Positions 30,356 to 39,847 of a DNA stretch of 64,000 bases are shown here, in pieces (position 1 is the first letter of the stretch; every line of letters starts with the position of its first letter). The DNA lies in the NCBI RefSeq assembly GCF_001895205.1, contig NZ_BDJF01000016.1, positions 248,001 through 312,000 of the forward strand, given 5' to 3'. A program made the position numbers and the translations under genes. The stretch comes from Vibrio injensis. Its GTDB lineage: Bacteria; Pseudomonadota; Gammaproteobacteria; Enterobacterales; Vibrionaceae. Under the pieces are notes generated by a model that saw only the letters and a program-made list of their open reading frames with translations, did no database searches and was not told the DNA's origin.

Positions 30356-31618
30356 TTAACGCATCAATAATGGCATCATTAAACTGATTAAAGGTACTTG
30401 CTTACCATTATCAAATGAGACATTACCTTGATTGATTTGAGCACGAATTCGATACCCTTGCTCATCTTGTGAAGCCATCTCCATCATGACTAGCTCATCC
30501 ATCCCTTGTTGAATAAACGGATAATCTTGGGCAAATTGTTGAGAGACAAAGTTATCAAGATGTCCCGTTAAAGCCGGTAAAATCACGCTCGGATCTTGTA
30601 AAATATTATTCGTACCTTCTGGAATCGTCAGCATCCAATTGGCCGAAAAATCACCATCACCAACTTTGACCGCGAGTTGATTTAGACTCAGACTAAAACC
30701 TTGAGAAAATAGTGTTTCTATCAATGGCAGTGCTTGATTTAAAGCCTGTGCTGGCATGGTTGAGTAAGTTTGATATAGTGCGGACAATTGCTCAAAAGCT
30801 TGGCTATCAACATCGGCTAACGTGAAGTCAAACGTGGCATCATGCACTTCACCTTCATCGCTAACAACTTGATCAACCGTCAATTTATGTTGGCTAGTAA
30901 AACGTTTTTTATGGGCATCCATCGATGAAGTAAACTCATAATTGCCTTGACGAATAAGCAAAATGGATTGATGGTCACTGTCGTTGATATTCAGTTCACC
31001 GATTGACAGTGCTTGCTTGCCGAGCCAAAAGCCCACTTCTTGTTTACCATGGCCTTTTGCTTCCAGTTTAGACAGTTGCATTTTTTGACCATTGATAAAA
31101 TCAATCATTACCGATGGCAAACTCAGATCATAAGTCACTTCCCCTAAAGTAGTGACCGTACCAGTCAGTTGAGCTGGCGTTAACGATATCCCTAAAGCTT
31201 CATCGTCAGGCGATTGATAATGCCAGCTACCTAACTGAACATGATAATCCGTATTACCATTTAATTGAGTCACCGTGGTCATGGTTAATGGTAATTCGGG
31301 GTATTCTGGCAGCCTTGATTGCGCCGACAAGCTGAATAATTGATGTTGAATATCGCTTTCTACTACCCACTGTGTCGGCAAACCTTCACTGATCAACTGT
31401 TGTCTGACTCGCTCATCGAGCACTGTAAATCGAGCTGAAACGTGAGAAGAAAGATAGCCACGGTCATAATGGATAAGCTCTGCGCTTACTTGCTGATTGG
31501 TTAAATTTTCTAGGCCGTGAGTAATCGCTTTCTGACCAATTTGTCCAACCGCTAAAGGCCAACACAAGACTAACACTACCGCACCACCGATAGCTCCTAT
31601 TCGTTTGATATTTTGCAT
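30356..31618 (-). CDS. YdgA family (DUF945) protein
   Basis: A 420-residue protein with one N-terminal hydrophobic segment (GAIGGAVVLVLCWPLAVGQ, about residues 8-26) and a long periplasmic beta-rich domain. This is the architecture of YdgA/DUF945 proteins, whose function is not established. The alternating hydrophobic pattern and lack of catalytic motifs fit a lipid-binding or structural role in the envelope, but that is speculation. It is a single-gene unit ending in a terminator. Confidence 0.82.
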   Translation of the reverse strand: MQNIKRIGAIGGAVVLVLCWPLAVGQIGQKAITHGLENLTNQQVSAELIHYDRGYLSSHVSARFTVLDERVRQQLISEGLPTQWVVESDIQHQLFSLSAQSRLPEYPELPLTMTTVTQLNGNTDYHVQLGSWHYQSPDDEALGISLTPAQLTGTVTTLGEVTYDLSLPSVMIDFINGQKMQLSKLEAKGHGKQEVGFWLGKQALSIGELNINDSDHQSILLIRQGNYEFTSSMDAHKKRFTSQHKLTVDQVVSDEGEVHDATFDFTLADVDSQAFEQLSALYQTYSTMPAQALNQALPLIETLFSQGFSLSLNQLAVKVGDGDFSANWMLTIPEGTNNILQDPSVILPALTGHLDNFVSQQFAQDYPFIQQGMDELVMMEMASQDEQGYRIRAQINQGNVSFDNGKQVPLISLMMPLLMR

Positions 31619-31801
31619 AAATGACTCGATTGCTTATTATTTCAAGCAGTGTAACGCAGATGATTGATCGAGCTCAAGTGGCGCATCCTTACCATCAGCG
31701 AACTCAAATATTGACGAGGTTAAGATTCTTAAACTCAGCTCTCAAATCTTTTTTGCAAAGCTTGTTACAGTAGCTTGGCTAAAATAATGATAGGGACTGC
31801 T

Positions 31802-33736
31802 GTGAACCGATATGCTTTGCTGTGCTTAGACAACAATCCAATTAGTATTGAACAATGGCGTCATGAATTAAGTATTTTTTCCGCCAAGTTTGATCTTTAC
31901 ACCGCTGATTCTATGCTAGAAGCTCAGCAGGCACTTGAATTCATCAAAGATAATCAACAAACAGCAGCGCTAGTGATTGCCAGTCATCATGAAGGCTTTA
32001 ATGGCGCCGAGTTTTTAGTTCAATTGGACAAATCCCCAGAAACGAAATACGCGCGAAAAATATTAATCAGCAGTGGTCAAGATATTCAAGCCATCTTAAA
32101 TGCCGTGAATGAAGGACGTTTAGATTATTGTTTAACGAAGCCATTGCAAGATAACGTCTTATACAAGACAACCCTCCAAGAATTGACCACCTATATTCTT
32201 GATCATGATAAAGATAACATTCTTAATTACAGTACATTACTGGATCAAACTCGTATTTTACGTGCGCACATTGATCAAAAAATGCGTATCTATCGTGAAG
32301 GTTTTATCAGCGATTATCACCGCATGTCCGATCAACAACTCGCCGAGCAAGTTATTGGTGCCTTGTATGAGTTTTTTGACGGTAATGATGAAACACGAGC
32401 CTGCCGAACTTACTCCGCAGAGCATTTACTTACCGTTGAAGGTGAAGATAACCATTTCTTGTGGTTTATCACCTCTGGTGAAGTCGCTCTGTATAAACGG
32501 GATGAACTCGGCCAACAAAGGGAAGTCGTACGCCACAATAAAGGCAATATCGTCGGGGGGATGTCTTTTGTCACCGGTGAGCCCTCTTTCTCTACCGCGT
32601 TAACGTTAACTCGTACTGATGTCATCAAATTAGACCGCGATATTTTTGCTAAAGTGATGCATAGCGATACCAGTTTACTGCCCCTATTTACTAACTTACT
32701 ACTGCGTCATTTTAATCGACGGCTACAACGCAGTATTAATACTAAATTACAATTACAAAAAACGCTCGACTCACTGGAATCGGCGCATAAACAACTGATG
32801 GAAAGTGAAAAAATGGCCATGCTGGGTCAGTTGGTCGCTGGCGTTGCTCATGAGTTAAATAATCCTGTAGCCGCTATTCTACGAGGCAGTGATACCTTAC
32901 GAACTCATATTGCTCAGCTGGTCGGCGATGCTCCTCCCCACTCTTTAGAATATACTGGTGCACAATTGCTGGCCCAAGCCTTACAATCTAAACCTATGTC
33001 AACGGCCGAGGAACGAGCAAAAGCAAAACAGATCGCCGAACAGATACGTCATCCGTTGTTAGCGAAAAAAATCGTCAAATTAGGCCTAGAACACGATCAA
33101 AACCTACTCAATTTAGCTAAATCCCAACCACAACAGGCATTACAGAATATTGAAAAATTAGAAGTGTATTTCTTAGCTGGGAGTAATCTGCGCTCAATTC
33201 AGGTTTGCGCGCAGCGAATTGCCGATATGGTAAAAAGCCTCAAGGGCTACGCAAGAGCGGATGACGAAACATTTCATATTGTTGATATCCATGAAGGATT
33301 AGAAGATACGTTAGTTATTTTTGAAAATCGTCTAAAAAGACACCAAATTGAAAAACACTATGCCAAAATCCCCGCTATCTCTTGTCTTCCTATCGCCCTA
33401 CAGCAAGTTTGGACTAATCTTATCTCAAATGCGATTGAAGCGTTTCCTGAGCATGGTGTATTAATCATTACTACTGAGTTACGCCAACAAGATAATCACG
33501 ATTATGTGCTCGTCAGTTTTACCGATAACGGTTGTGGTATCCCTAAAGAACGACAAGACGATATTTTTGCGCTTAATTACACCACCAAACGAGAAGGTGA
33601 TTTTGGCTTAGGAATTGGGTTATCTGTTTGCCAACAAATCGTTCGTCAGCATCAAGGATGGATCGACGTAGAAAGTGAGGTCGGTCAATACACCACCATG
33701 CAAGTGTGGTTACCCGTCAACCGAGAGACTATTTAG
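31802..33736 (+). CDS. Sensor histidine kinase with pseudo-receiver and cNMP-binding domain
   Basis: A 644-residue soluble kinase starting at GTG behind AGGGA (an ATG 15 bases upstream lacks a site). Residues 1-120 look like a receiver domain, but the phospho-acceptor strand reads LVIASHH, with Ser where Asp is expected, while the distal LTKPL lysine is kept. A cNMP-binding fold follows (about 195-310, FLWFITSGEVALYK and NIVGGMSFVTGE). Then come HisKA with GVAHELNNP (about 355) and an HATPase with NLISNAIEAF, DNGCGIP and GLGIGLSV. It is probably co-transcribed with the receiver-only protein that follows 10 bases later. Confidence 0.88.
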   Translation: MNRYALLCLDNNPISIEQWRHELSIFSAKFDLYTADSMLEAQQALEFIKDNQQTAALVIASHHEGFNGAEFLVQLDKSPETKYARKILISSGQDIQAILNAVNEGRLDYCLTKPLQDNVLYKTTLQELTTYILDHDKDNILNYSTLLDQTRILRAHIDQKMRIYREGFISDYHRMSDQQLAEQVIGALYEFFDGNDETRACRTYSAEHLLTVEGEDNHFLWFITSGEVALYKRDELGQQREVVRHNKGNIVGGMSFVTGEPSFSTALTLTRTDVIKLDRDIFAKVMHSDTSLLPLFTNLLLRHFNRRLQRSINTKLQLQKTLDSLESAHKQLMESEKMAMLGQLVAGVAHELNNPVAAILRGSDTLRTHIAQLVGDAPPHSLEYTGAQLLAQALQSKPMSTAEERAKAKQIAEQIRHPLLAKKIVKLGLEHDQNLLNLAKSQPQQALQNIEKLEVYFLAGSNLRSIQVCAQRIADMVKSLKGYARADDETFHIVDIHEGLEDTLVIFENRLKRHQIEKHYAKIPAISCLPIALQQVWTNLISNAIEAFPEHGVLIITTELRQQDNHDYVLVSFTDNGCGIPKERQDDIFALNYTTKREGDFGLGIGLSVCQQIVRQHQGWIDVESEVGQYTTMQVWLPVNRETI

Positions 33737-33746
33737 GGAGAAAAAA

Positions 33747-34244
33747 ATGCAAAAACTAATGATTTTATGCGTCGATGATGAACGTGAAGTGCTCAATAGT
33801 GTTATGCAAGATCTAAACGAATTCGAAGAGCATTTTATCCTCGAAGCCGCAGAGTCTGTGGCAGAGGCGAAAGAAGTTATTACTGATTATCAACAGCAAG
33901 GGATACCACTAGCGCTCATTTTGTGTGATCACATCATGCCGCAAGAAACCGGTATTCATTTTCTTATCGAACTTAATCAATCCGATGCCACTCAACCAAC
34001 ACGTAAGGTACTCTTAACTGGGCAAGCGGGATTAGACGATACCGTAGAGGCGATAAATCATTCGAGCTTACATTTCTTTATCACCAAGCCTTGGCAAGCC
34101 GAACAATTACGCCATACCGTGAAAGAACAGCTAACTCATTACGTGATCGAAAATGAACCTGATTTAATGGCTTGGATGCCAATTCTTGATACTGAATTAA
34201 TTCTAAACGCACTGGCAGCGAATCGATCCAGTTATGGTGAATAA
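33747..34244 (+). CDS. Receiver-only response regulator
   Basis: A 165-residue protein with a complete receiver domain: acidic pair DDE after LCV (about residues 9-11), phospho-acceptor Asp in LILCDHIMPQETG (about 58), Thr in LLTGQAG and Lys in FITKPW. About 40 helical residues follow and no DNA-binding or enzymatic output domain is present. AGGGAG sits just before the ATG at 33747; the open frame upstream overlaps the kinase. It is presumably the partner of that kinase, handing on phosphate or acting by protein contact. Confidence 0.88.
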   Translation: MQKLMILCVDDEREVLNSVMQDLNEFEEHFILEAAESVAEAKEVITDYQQQGIPLALILCDHIMPQETGIHFLIELNQSDATQPTRKVLLTGQAGLDDTVEAINHSSLHFFITKPWQAEQLRHTVKEQLTHYVIENEPDLMAWMPILDTELILNALAANRSSYGE

Positions 34245-34283
34245 TGTTAAACGTGTACCCTATTAAGCTCGACGGATAAAAAT

Positions 34284-34328
34284 GGCAGCATTCTAAACAA
34301 TATCACGTTGATTTTGCTGTTTTTTTAT
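34284..34328 (+). terminator. Weak terminator after the response regulator
   Basis: CAGCA and TGCTG form a short stem with a 24-base loop, followed by seven T. The stem is short, so the assignment is tentative. The remaining bases to 34547 are the upstream region of the barrel protein and show no other clear feature. Confidence 0.45.
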
Positions 34329-34547
34329 CAAGGTAACCCAATCTTGACATTTTTTGGTAGAGTTAGCCTCCATCAATGAATTATGATGTTATAACACTCG
34401 AAATAGTAATTGATTTAGTGTGTACCCAAATAAGCCATTCGATAAACCATGTGGATTAGATTTGAAATCAGTTGCAACGTTTTCAATACTGCATCTTAGG
34501 ATCGCTTGGGTATACTATGGAATTAATCATAAACAGATAGGTTTATT

Positions 34548-35102
34548 GTGACTATGCGCAAAACAATCATGGCAACCGCTCTACTTTTAACGTCGGTACA
34601 CGCTTTGGCTCAAACGGATCCAAACAGCCCAACCGTAATGAGTAATTTTAACTACGAATATGTCGAAGCTCGTTTCGGCGCTAGCCCTGCGACCTTCGGT
34701 GCGGCAATCAGTAAATCGATTCATCCTAATGCTCATATGATTGCACGTATCGATTCTGAGTTTGAAAGTGATTACGATCTCGCTGCAGGTTTTGGCTTTC
34801 ATGCCCCGATTAATAATTGGGCAGATTTAACGGGAGAAATGTTATTCCGTTTACAAGACAAGAAAAGCTACGGCAGTGCAGATTCAGGAATGGAACTGAA
34901 TTTAGGTGTTCGTCAGTGGCTAGGCCCACAACTTGAAGTAGGTGGCAAAGCTGGCTACGTCTCTATTGATGACCGCGATGATTGGATAGGCTCTGTGTAT
35001 GCTCGCTTCCACTCAACGGAATTGTTCTCACTCGGCGCAGAAGCCCGCTTCAATGATGCTTATGGCGACCAACTGATGCTTACGGCTCGTTTTAAATATT
35101 AA
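34548..35102 (+). CDS. Small outer-membrane beta-barrel-like protein
   Basis: A 184-residue secreted protein with a signal peptide (MTMRKTIMATALLLTSVHALAQ, cleavage after ALAQ likely). The mature part is built of alternating hydrophobic strands and ends LTARFKY, an aromatic C-terminus typical of outer-membrane barrels; about eight strands would fit. The start may be GTG (34548, six bases after AGG) or the ATG six bases later. I do not recognise a specific family. A strong terminator follows. Confidence 0.72.
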   Translation: MTMRKTIMATALLLTSVHALAQTDPNSPTVMSNFNYEYVEARFGASPATFGAAISKSIHPNAHMIARIDSEFESDYDLAAGFGFHAPINNWADLTGEMLFRLQDKKSYGSADSGMELNLGVRQWLGPQLEVGGKAGYVSIDDRDDWIGSVYARFHSTELFSLGAEARFNDAYGDQLMLTARFKY

Positions 35103-35135
35103 TCAACTAAGTGTAACTATTTGGTGCTTGTCATA

Positions 35136-35172
35136 AAATAAGCCGAAGTCTCTCGACTTCGGCTTATTTATT
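35136..35172 (+). terminator. Bidirectional terminator between barrel gene and tfoX
   Basis: AAATAAGCCGAAGTC and GACTTCGGCTTATTT form a perfect 15-bp stem with the loop TCTC, between two converging genes. Confidence 0.92.
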
Positions 35173-35177
35173 ATTAC

Positions 35178-35765
35178 TCAACGAGCTTGGCAATATTCCA
35201 ACAGTTGACGTTTCTGTGGCTCTTGGAGTAGCTTCCAATGTACCCCTTCAATTGCTCCAGCAAACTTCCATAAGAGTTTGACATCAACATCACTGCCATA
35301 AATTTTACGCACCTTACTAAATACAGCAGGTGCGCCAAGTTTTACAAAAGTTTCAACATCGTTCACGCCGGCTTTTTTTACCATCCGCTCAAGAGTCAAC
35401 TGCATATTGGGCAAGTCTCTTAGCCGACGGCTCGCTTGAGATTTTTGAAAGCTACGTTGTGAAATAGAATAAAAGATGGAGTGTTGAATAATATCATCTA
35501 GTTGCGCATAACCTTGTTCAAAAAGTTGCGTAATATCATAATAATTAACCGTCGCCGTAGTCTGTTTTTTTACATGACGGAATTTTTCACACCCTAGTTG
35601 GGTCAACCGTTCATCCAATTCTTCACTACCACGAAGAAAAATCGCACTCTCAGTTAACAACGCGTACATGGCCTCTTGCTGAAATAAGCCAACACCGCCG
35701 AACATTGAACGCTTTTGGTAGTCTCCAAACTTAATTACATAATCAAAAAATGTTGTCTCACTCAT
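35178..35765 (-). CDS. tfoX: TfoX/Sxy-family competence regulator
   Basis: A 195-residue protein with an N-terminal TfoX domain (FGDYQKRSMFGGVGLFQ, about residues 12-28) and a C-terminal domain with the family block RRLRDLPNMQLTLERMVKKAG. In vibrios TfoX turns on natural transformation and type VI secretion on chitin, and its paralogue TfoY affects motility. Gene context (near serC and lysO) and the absence of a c-di-GMP riboswitch upstream favour TfoX. The ATG at 35765 has AAAGGATC upstream; the frame is open to 35822. That ribosome binding site lies in a hairpin. Confidence 0.9.
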   Translation of the reverse strand: MSETTFFDYVIKFGDYQKRSMFGGVGLFQQEAMYALLTESAIFLRGSEELDERLTQLGCEKFRHVKKQTTATVNYYDITQLFEQGYAQLDDIIQHSIFYSISQRSFQKSQASRRLRDLPNMQLTLERMVKKAGVNDVETFVKLGAPAVFSKVRKIYGSDVDVKLLWKFAGAIEGVHWKLLQEPQKRQLLEYCQAR

Positions 35766-35772
35766 CTTGATA

Positions 35773-35807
35773 GATCCTTTAATCGTCGTCCCCGAGTCAC
35801 AAAGATC
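35773..35807 (-). promoter_or_regulatory. RBS-sequestering hairpin in the tfoX leader
   Basis: On the minus strand GATCTTT, about 20 bases of loop, then AAAGGATC: the second arm contains the Shine-Dalgarno sequence of tfoX and pairs with the first except for one bulged G. Such a structure would keep translation low until an activator RNA opens it, as TfoR sRNA does for V. cholerae tfoX. The pairing is seen; the regulation is inferred. Confidence 0.6.
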
Positions 35808-36117
35808 ACCAGATAGCAGCAAGTTATAGCGAATAAATTAGGTATACATCGCAAGCTTATTTTTACTACGTGCCTGCGTATTGATTTATGTACATAATAG
35901 TTAATTCCATAAAATAAGTCCGGACTTAACTCACATCCACCACCTGAAAAGCGTTTTAAAAAGCTACTGACCTCACAAAATCTCAATGTTGCATATCAGA
36001 TGTTATTCATTTCATACTTTATATTGCACGATAAACCGATTAAGACCCGTTTAATGGTTGCATCTCTTTATTAGCAATCGGTAAAATGGGACGTCTTCCC
36101 GCTTTTGACCGGATACG
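35808..36117. other. Divergent region between tfoX and the HDOD gene
   Basis: About 310 bases carrying the tfoX promoter and long leader on one strand and the HDOD gene promoter on the other. I searched by eye for a GEMM (c-di-GMP) riboswitch and found none, and no clear CRP palindrome. Confidence 0.45.
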
Positions 36118-36957
36118 ATGAACCATTTATCTTTTTATTGGCTTCCCGAAAATAAACATCTCCTTATCCAAGGATTGGAAAGTGAGTTTGCTCAGCTGGT
36201 TAAATTCTCAATCAGTACAGGCAAAATAGCACTGCCCCCTATCCCAGATGTAGTATTAAAAATTCAACAATTATGTGGTATTGAATCAACCACAGTCGCT
36301 GATGTTGCCGCGTGCCTGACTGATGACCCAAGCCTCGCGGCAGTGGTTATCCGTATCGCAAATTCAGTTGTCTTTAATCGCCGCAATATCACTTGCCTTG
36401 ATTTAACGACAGCAGTTTCCCGTTTAGGCATTATACGTGTACGTGAAATTGTCACTGCCCAAGCGATTGAGCAGCTCAAGCATTCAATTAATCTTAGCTC
36501 TGCGTGCAATAAAGTCCTGACCAATAGTGCTGCCATATCGCGTGAATTCGGTGCCAGTATGGTTTTAGTCACTCAATGGTTTAAGCGTTTAGAACCGCAG
36601 CACTATCAACACTTAGAACAAGAGAAAGCGTTATTAGTTGGTCTATTGGCCGATATCGGTCTGTTTTGCTTAGTGAATGAATATCACCTTTATTTGGAAA
36701 ATGGACACTACCTCGATCAAGACATTGCGCTGCAGATTTTCCATTCTAACTGTTCTGTAACCAGTCAACTCGTTTTAAAACATTGGGGGTTTGATAACGA
36801 TTTTCTCGAAGTGGCGAGTAACCAACCATTTATTGAGCATCGCCAAGAAGTCAGTTATCTTGATATCGCTCGCATCGCAAATCATCTGCTGTTGTTTCGG
36901 AAACAAGATGACGCTTTAGATGAGCATGAAGTAGAAATTAACGCCAGTGGTTTTTGA
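36118..36957 (+). CDS. HDOD domain protein
   Basis: A 279-residue cytoplasmic protein consisting of one HDOD domain (about residues 35-230), recognised from LPPIPDVVLKIQQL, then DDPSLAAVVIRIANS and LTTAVSRLGIIRVREIV. HDOD proteins resemble HD phosphohydrolases but lack their metal-binding residues and act in signalling, often linked to chemotaxis, biofilm or stress. There is no additional output domain. It is 54 bases from lysO and could share its transcript. Confidence 0.86.
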   Translation: MNHLSFYWLPENKHLLIQGLESEFAQLVKFSISTGKIALPPIPDVVLKIQQLCGIESTTVADVAACLTDDPSLAAVVIRIANSVVFNRRNITCLDLTTAVSRLGIIRVREIVTAQAIEQLKHSINLSSACNKVLTNSAAISREFGASMVLVTQWFKRLEPQHYQHLEQEKALLVGLLADIGLFCLVNEYHLYLENGHYLDQDIALQIFHSNCSVTSQLVLKHWGFDNDFLEVASNQPFIEHRQEVSYLDIARIANHLLLFRKQDDALDEHEVEINASGF

Positions 36958-37011
36958 ACACTCTCCCCCAGTTATCGTTAATATGAGCTGGGGTTACCCC
37001 TTGAGGAATCT

Positions 37012-37917
37012 ATGTTTTTAGGGATGTTATTTATTTTTGCCCCACTGGTTATCGGGTATCTTTTTTCTATCACACAGCCAGCAAAATTAACCTTACTAAA
37101 CAAAGCAACGGTTTCTCTGGTTTATGTCATCCTCTTCCTGATGGGACTTAGCCTTGCTGCATTAGATAATTTAAGCGCTAATCTACAAGCAATTTTGCGT
37201 ATTGCCGGCGTATTTTTCCTTGCCATGGGCTGCTGCAATTTGTTGGCCCTGCCCTGGATTGATAAATGGCTACCAATTGATAGCCAAGCAACACAAACCA
37301 AATTACCCCTATCAAGTATGGCGTTAGAATCGATCAAGCTGATTTTTGTTGTTGGTGCAGGACTGTTGCTTGGCTTGGTTCTTGGTTTTGATTTATCTTG
37401 GGTAGAAAGCGCCAGTGAATGGATTTTATTCATTTTGCTGTTTTTTATTGGCGTTCAATTAAGAAACAGTGGTTTAACGTTAAAACAGATCTTGTTGAAT
37501 AAGCATGGCATGATCATCGCCGCCGTCGTCATTATTACCTGCTGGATAGGTGGATTCCTAGCCGCTTTAATTCTCGATATCCCTGTCTATCAAGCATTAG
37601 CTATGGCTTCTGGGTTTGGTTGGTACTCATTATCCGGAATTCTGATGGGCGATGCTTTTGGCCCTGTCTATGGTGGCGCTTCGTTTTTAATTGAACTGAT
37701 GCGTGAATTAGTCGCACTGGTGTTAATTCCAATGTTTATTGGTCGAAAACCCTGCGCTTCTATTGGTTACGCTGGAGCAACGGCCATGGACTTCACTCTC
37801 CCAGTGATTCAGACCACGGGTGGCGTGCGCTGTGTTCCCGTGGCGATTGTCAGTGGCTTTATCTTAAGTCTATTAGTGCCGTTTTTAATGCTGTTATTTG
37901 TCTCTCTTGCAGGTTAG
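37012..37917 (+). CDS. lysO: Lysine exporter LysO
   Basis: A 301-residue inner-membrane protein of the LysO (YbjE) family with about eight to nine hydrophobic segments, which exports lysine. The family features seen are the N-terminal FLGMLFIFAPLVIGYL, the conserved GFGWYSLSGILMGDAFG (about 200-216) and PFLMLLFVSLAG at the end. GAGGAA precedes the ATG. With the lysine-riboswitch antiporter at the left edge it gives two lysine-linked transporters in this window, although they are 37 kb apart. Length is normal. Confidence 0.9.
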   Translation: MFLGMLFIFAPLVIGYLFSITQPAKLTLLNKATVSLVYVILFLMGLSLAALDNLSANLQAILRIAGVFFLAMGCCNLLALPWIDKWLPIDSQATQTKLPLSSMALESIKLIFVVGAGLLLGLVLGFDLSWVESASEWILFILLFFIGVQLRNSGLTLKQILLNKHGMIIAAVVIITCWIGGFLAALILDIPVYQALAMASGFGWYSLSGILMGDAFGPVYGGASFLIELMRELVALVLIPMFIGRKPCASIGYAGATAMDFTLPVIQTTGGVRCVPVAIVSGFILSLLVPFLMLLFVSLAG

Positions 37918-38120
37918 CTCTCAGGAATCGGCCACAGCCCACTTTACAATACATCAACATTTCATCAAGATACGTAACCCAATTAAGTGACTGAGTAAAG
38001 CACGCCAATCGAACAAAGAGAGAACTGCCAAAGCGATATCAATGACTGCAGGACAAGCTTTGGGTTTTGGTTTAGATTGCCTAGCTGACATTAACCAGCC
38101 TCAACAATAACGACATAATT

Positions 38121-39773
38121 ATGGTATCAGAACACAAAATAGCGGATGCAAACTTTGAGAGCCTTCTACGTATATTCACCGTACCAGAAGGACCAGACTC
38201 TACTCTGACTCGTATTGAAGAAGAGCTGTCACGTAATTTAAACCAATTTTTACGTGAGCATATTGTCGCAGAAGAAAAGCCGCTTAAAGAGATAGAAAAA
38301 GACTTTTCCAATCCGCACATTCCTGAAGCGCCAGAGTTTGTCTCAGAGCATACTCAACATTTAATGGATACGTTAGTGGCTCAATCGGTGCATACGGCAT
38401 CGCCCAGTTTTATTGGCCATATGACTTCAGCATTACCTTATTTTTTAATGCCGCTGTCAAAAATCATGATTGCTTTGAATCAAAACTTAGTAAAAATTGA
38501 AACCTCGAAAGCATTTACTCCACTTGAACGTCAAGTATTAGGCATGTTGCACCGTCTTATTTATGCCCAACAAGACGAATTTTACCAACAATGGATGCAC
38601 AGCGCCGCCCATTCTCTTGGCGCATTTTGCTCTGGCGGTACCATTGCCAACATTACCGCGCTCTGGGTAGCACGTAACAATGCACTAAAGGCGAGTAACC
38701 ATTTTGGTGGTGTAGAAAAAGAAGGCTTATTCAAAGCCATGCTCCATTATGGTTATCAAGGATTAGCGATTTTGGTCTCTGAGCGAGGCCACTATTCACT
38801 AAAAAAAGCGGCTGACATTTTGGGCATCGGCCAACAAGGCTTAGTCACCGTTCGTACCGATGAAAATAATCGTCTTTGTCCAGATGATCTGCAGCAAAAA
38901 ATCGATCAGCTAAAATCACAAAACATTCATCCCTTTGCCGTTGTCGGTGTCGCAGGTACAACCGAGACGGGAAATGTCGATCCACTAAGAGCCATCGGTG
39001 AAATTTGCCAAAAAGAGCAATGCCATTTTCATGTCGATGCCGCTTGGGGTGGTGCCACCTTAATGTCGAGTACCTATCGCCACTTATTGGATGGTATTGA
39101 ACTGGCCGATTCTGTAACCATTGATGCCCATAAACAAATGTATATTCCCATGGGCGCAGGAATGGTGTTATTTAAAGACCCTCATGCAATGAATGCGATA
39201 GAACATCATGCGCAATATATTTTACGCAAAGGTTCTAAAGATTTAGGCAGTCATACCTTAGAAGGATCTCGCTCAGGGATGGCAATGTTGGTCTATGCGA
39301 GCATGCACATTATTAGTCGTGCTGGCTATCAACTGTTGATTGATCAAAGTATAGAGAAAGCACGTTATTTTGCTGATCTGATTCAGTCACAAACGGATTT
39401 TGAACTCGTTTCAGAACCTGAGCTTTGTCTACTTACTTATCGCTATGCTCCTGATCACGCGATAAAAGCACTGTCGATGGCGGATGAAAAAGAGAAAATC
39501 GCGCTGAATCATTTGCTGAATGAATTAACTAAATACATTCAGAAGAAACAACGTGAAACCGGTAAATCGTTTGTTTCTCGCACCCAACTGAATCCGACAC
39601 GTTGGCAAGGTTTAGATACCTTGGTCTTTCGTGTTGTATTGGCGAACCCACTCACAACTAAGTCAATTTTACACTCGGTCTTGCAAGAGCAAAGGGACAT
39701 TGCCCAAACCGCGACTCAATTACTTACCCAGATAAATCAGTTGAGTCAAAGCATTATTAACTCACAGGCTTAA
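38121..39773 (+). CDS. panP: PLP-dependent aspartate 1-decarboxylase PanP (putative)
   Basis: A 550-residue group II PLP decarboxylase. The PLP-binding lysine is residue 338 in DAHKQMYIP, preceded by FHVDAAWGG (about 305-313), which holds the Asp that contacts the pyridine nitrogen. PanP of vibrios supplies beta-alanine for pantothenate in place of PanD; glutamate or another amino acid remains possible. There is no strong ribosome binding site before the ATG. A terminator follows, so it is separate from hexR. Confidence 0.85.
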   Translation: MVSEHKIADANFESLLRIFTVPEGPDSTLTRIEEELSRNLNQFLREHIVAEEKPLKEIEKDFSNPHIPEAPEFVSEHTQHLMDTLVAQSVHTASPSFIGHMTSALPYFLMPLSKIMIALNQNLVKIETSKAFTPLERQVLGMLHRLIYAQQDEFYQQWMHSAAHSLGAFCSGGTIANITALWVARNNALKASNHFGGVEKEGLFKAMLHYGYQGLAILVSERGHYSLKKAADILGIGQQGLVTVRTDENNRLCPDDLQQKIDQLKSQNIHPFAVVGVAGTTETGNVDPLRAIGEICQKEQCHFHVDAAWGGATLMSSTYRHLLDGIELADSVTIDAHKQMYIPMGAGMVLFKDPHAMNAIEHHAQYILRKGSKDLGSHTLEGSRSGMAMLVYASMHIISRAGYQLLIDQSIEKARYFADLIQSQTDFELVSEPELCLLTYRYAPDHAIKALSMADEKEKIALNHLLNELTKYIQKKQRETGKSFVSRTQLNPTRWQGLDTLVFRVVLANPLTTKSILHSVLQEQRDIAQTATQLLTQINQLSQSIINSQA

Positions 39774-39810
39774 AAACTCCGGCACATTTGCCAAACAATA
39801 ACGACGAATA

Positions 39811-39847
39811 AAAAGAAAGAAATAAATGAAAATTTCTTTCTTTTTAT
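39811..39847 (+). terminator. Terminator after panP
   Basis: AAAAGAAAGAAAT and ATTTCTTTCTTTT form a 13-bp AT-rich stem with an 8-base loop, followed by T and A residues. It looks like an intrinsic terminator despite its low GC. Confidence 0.7.

Noticed and set aside
35762..35986. 74-codon frame upstream of tfoX
   Set aside because: Overlaps the tfoX leader and start region; no ribosome binding site or family.
35808..36117. c-di-GMP (GEMM) riboswitch upstream of tfoX
   Set aside because: Expected for tfoY; the conserved GEMM core was not found on either strand.
36966..36997. CCCCAG/CTGGGG hairpin upstream of lysO as a riboswitch or terminator
   Set aside because: Only a 6-bp stem without T tract, and no known riboswitch core.
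38041..38109. 22-codon leader peptide before panP
   Set aside because: No ribosome binding site and no run of a regulatory amino acid such as Asp.
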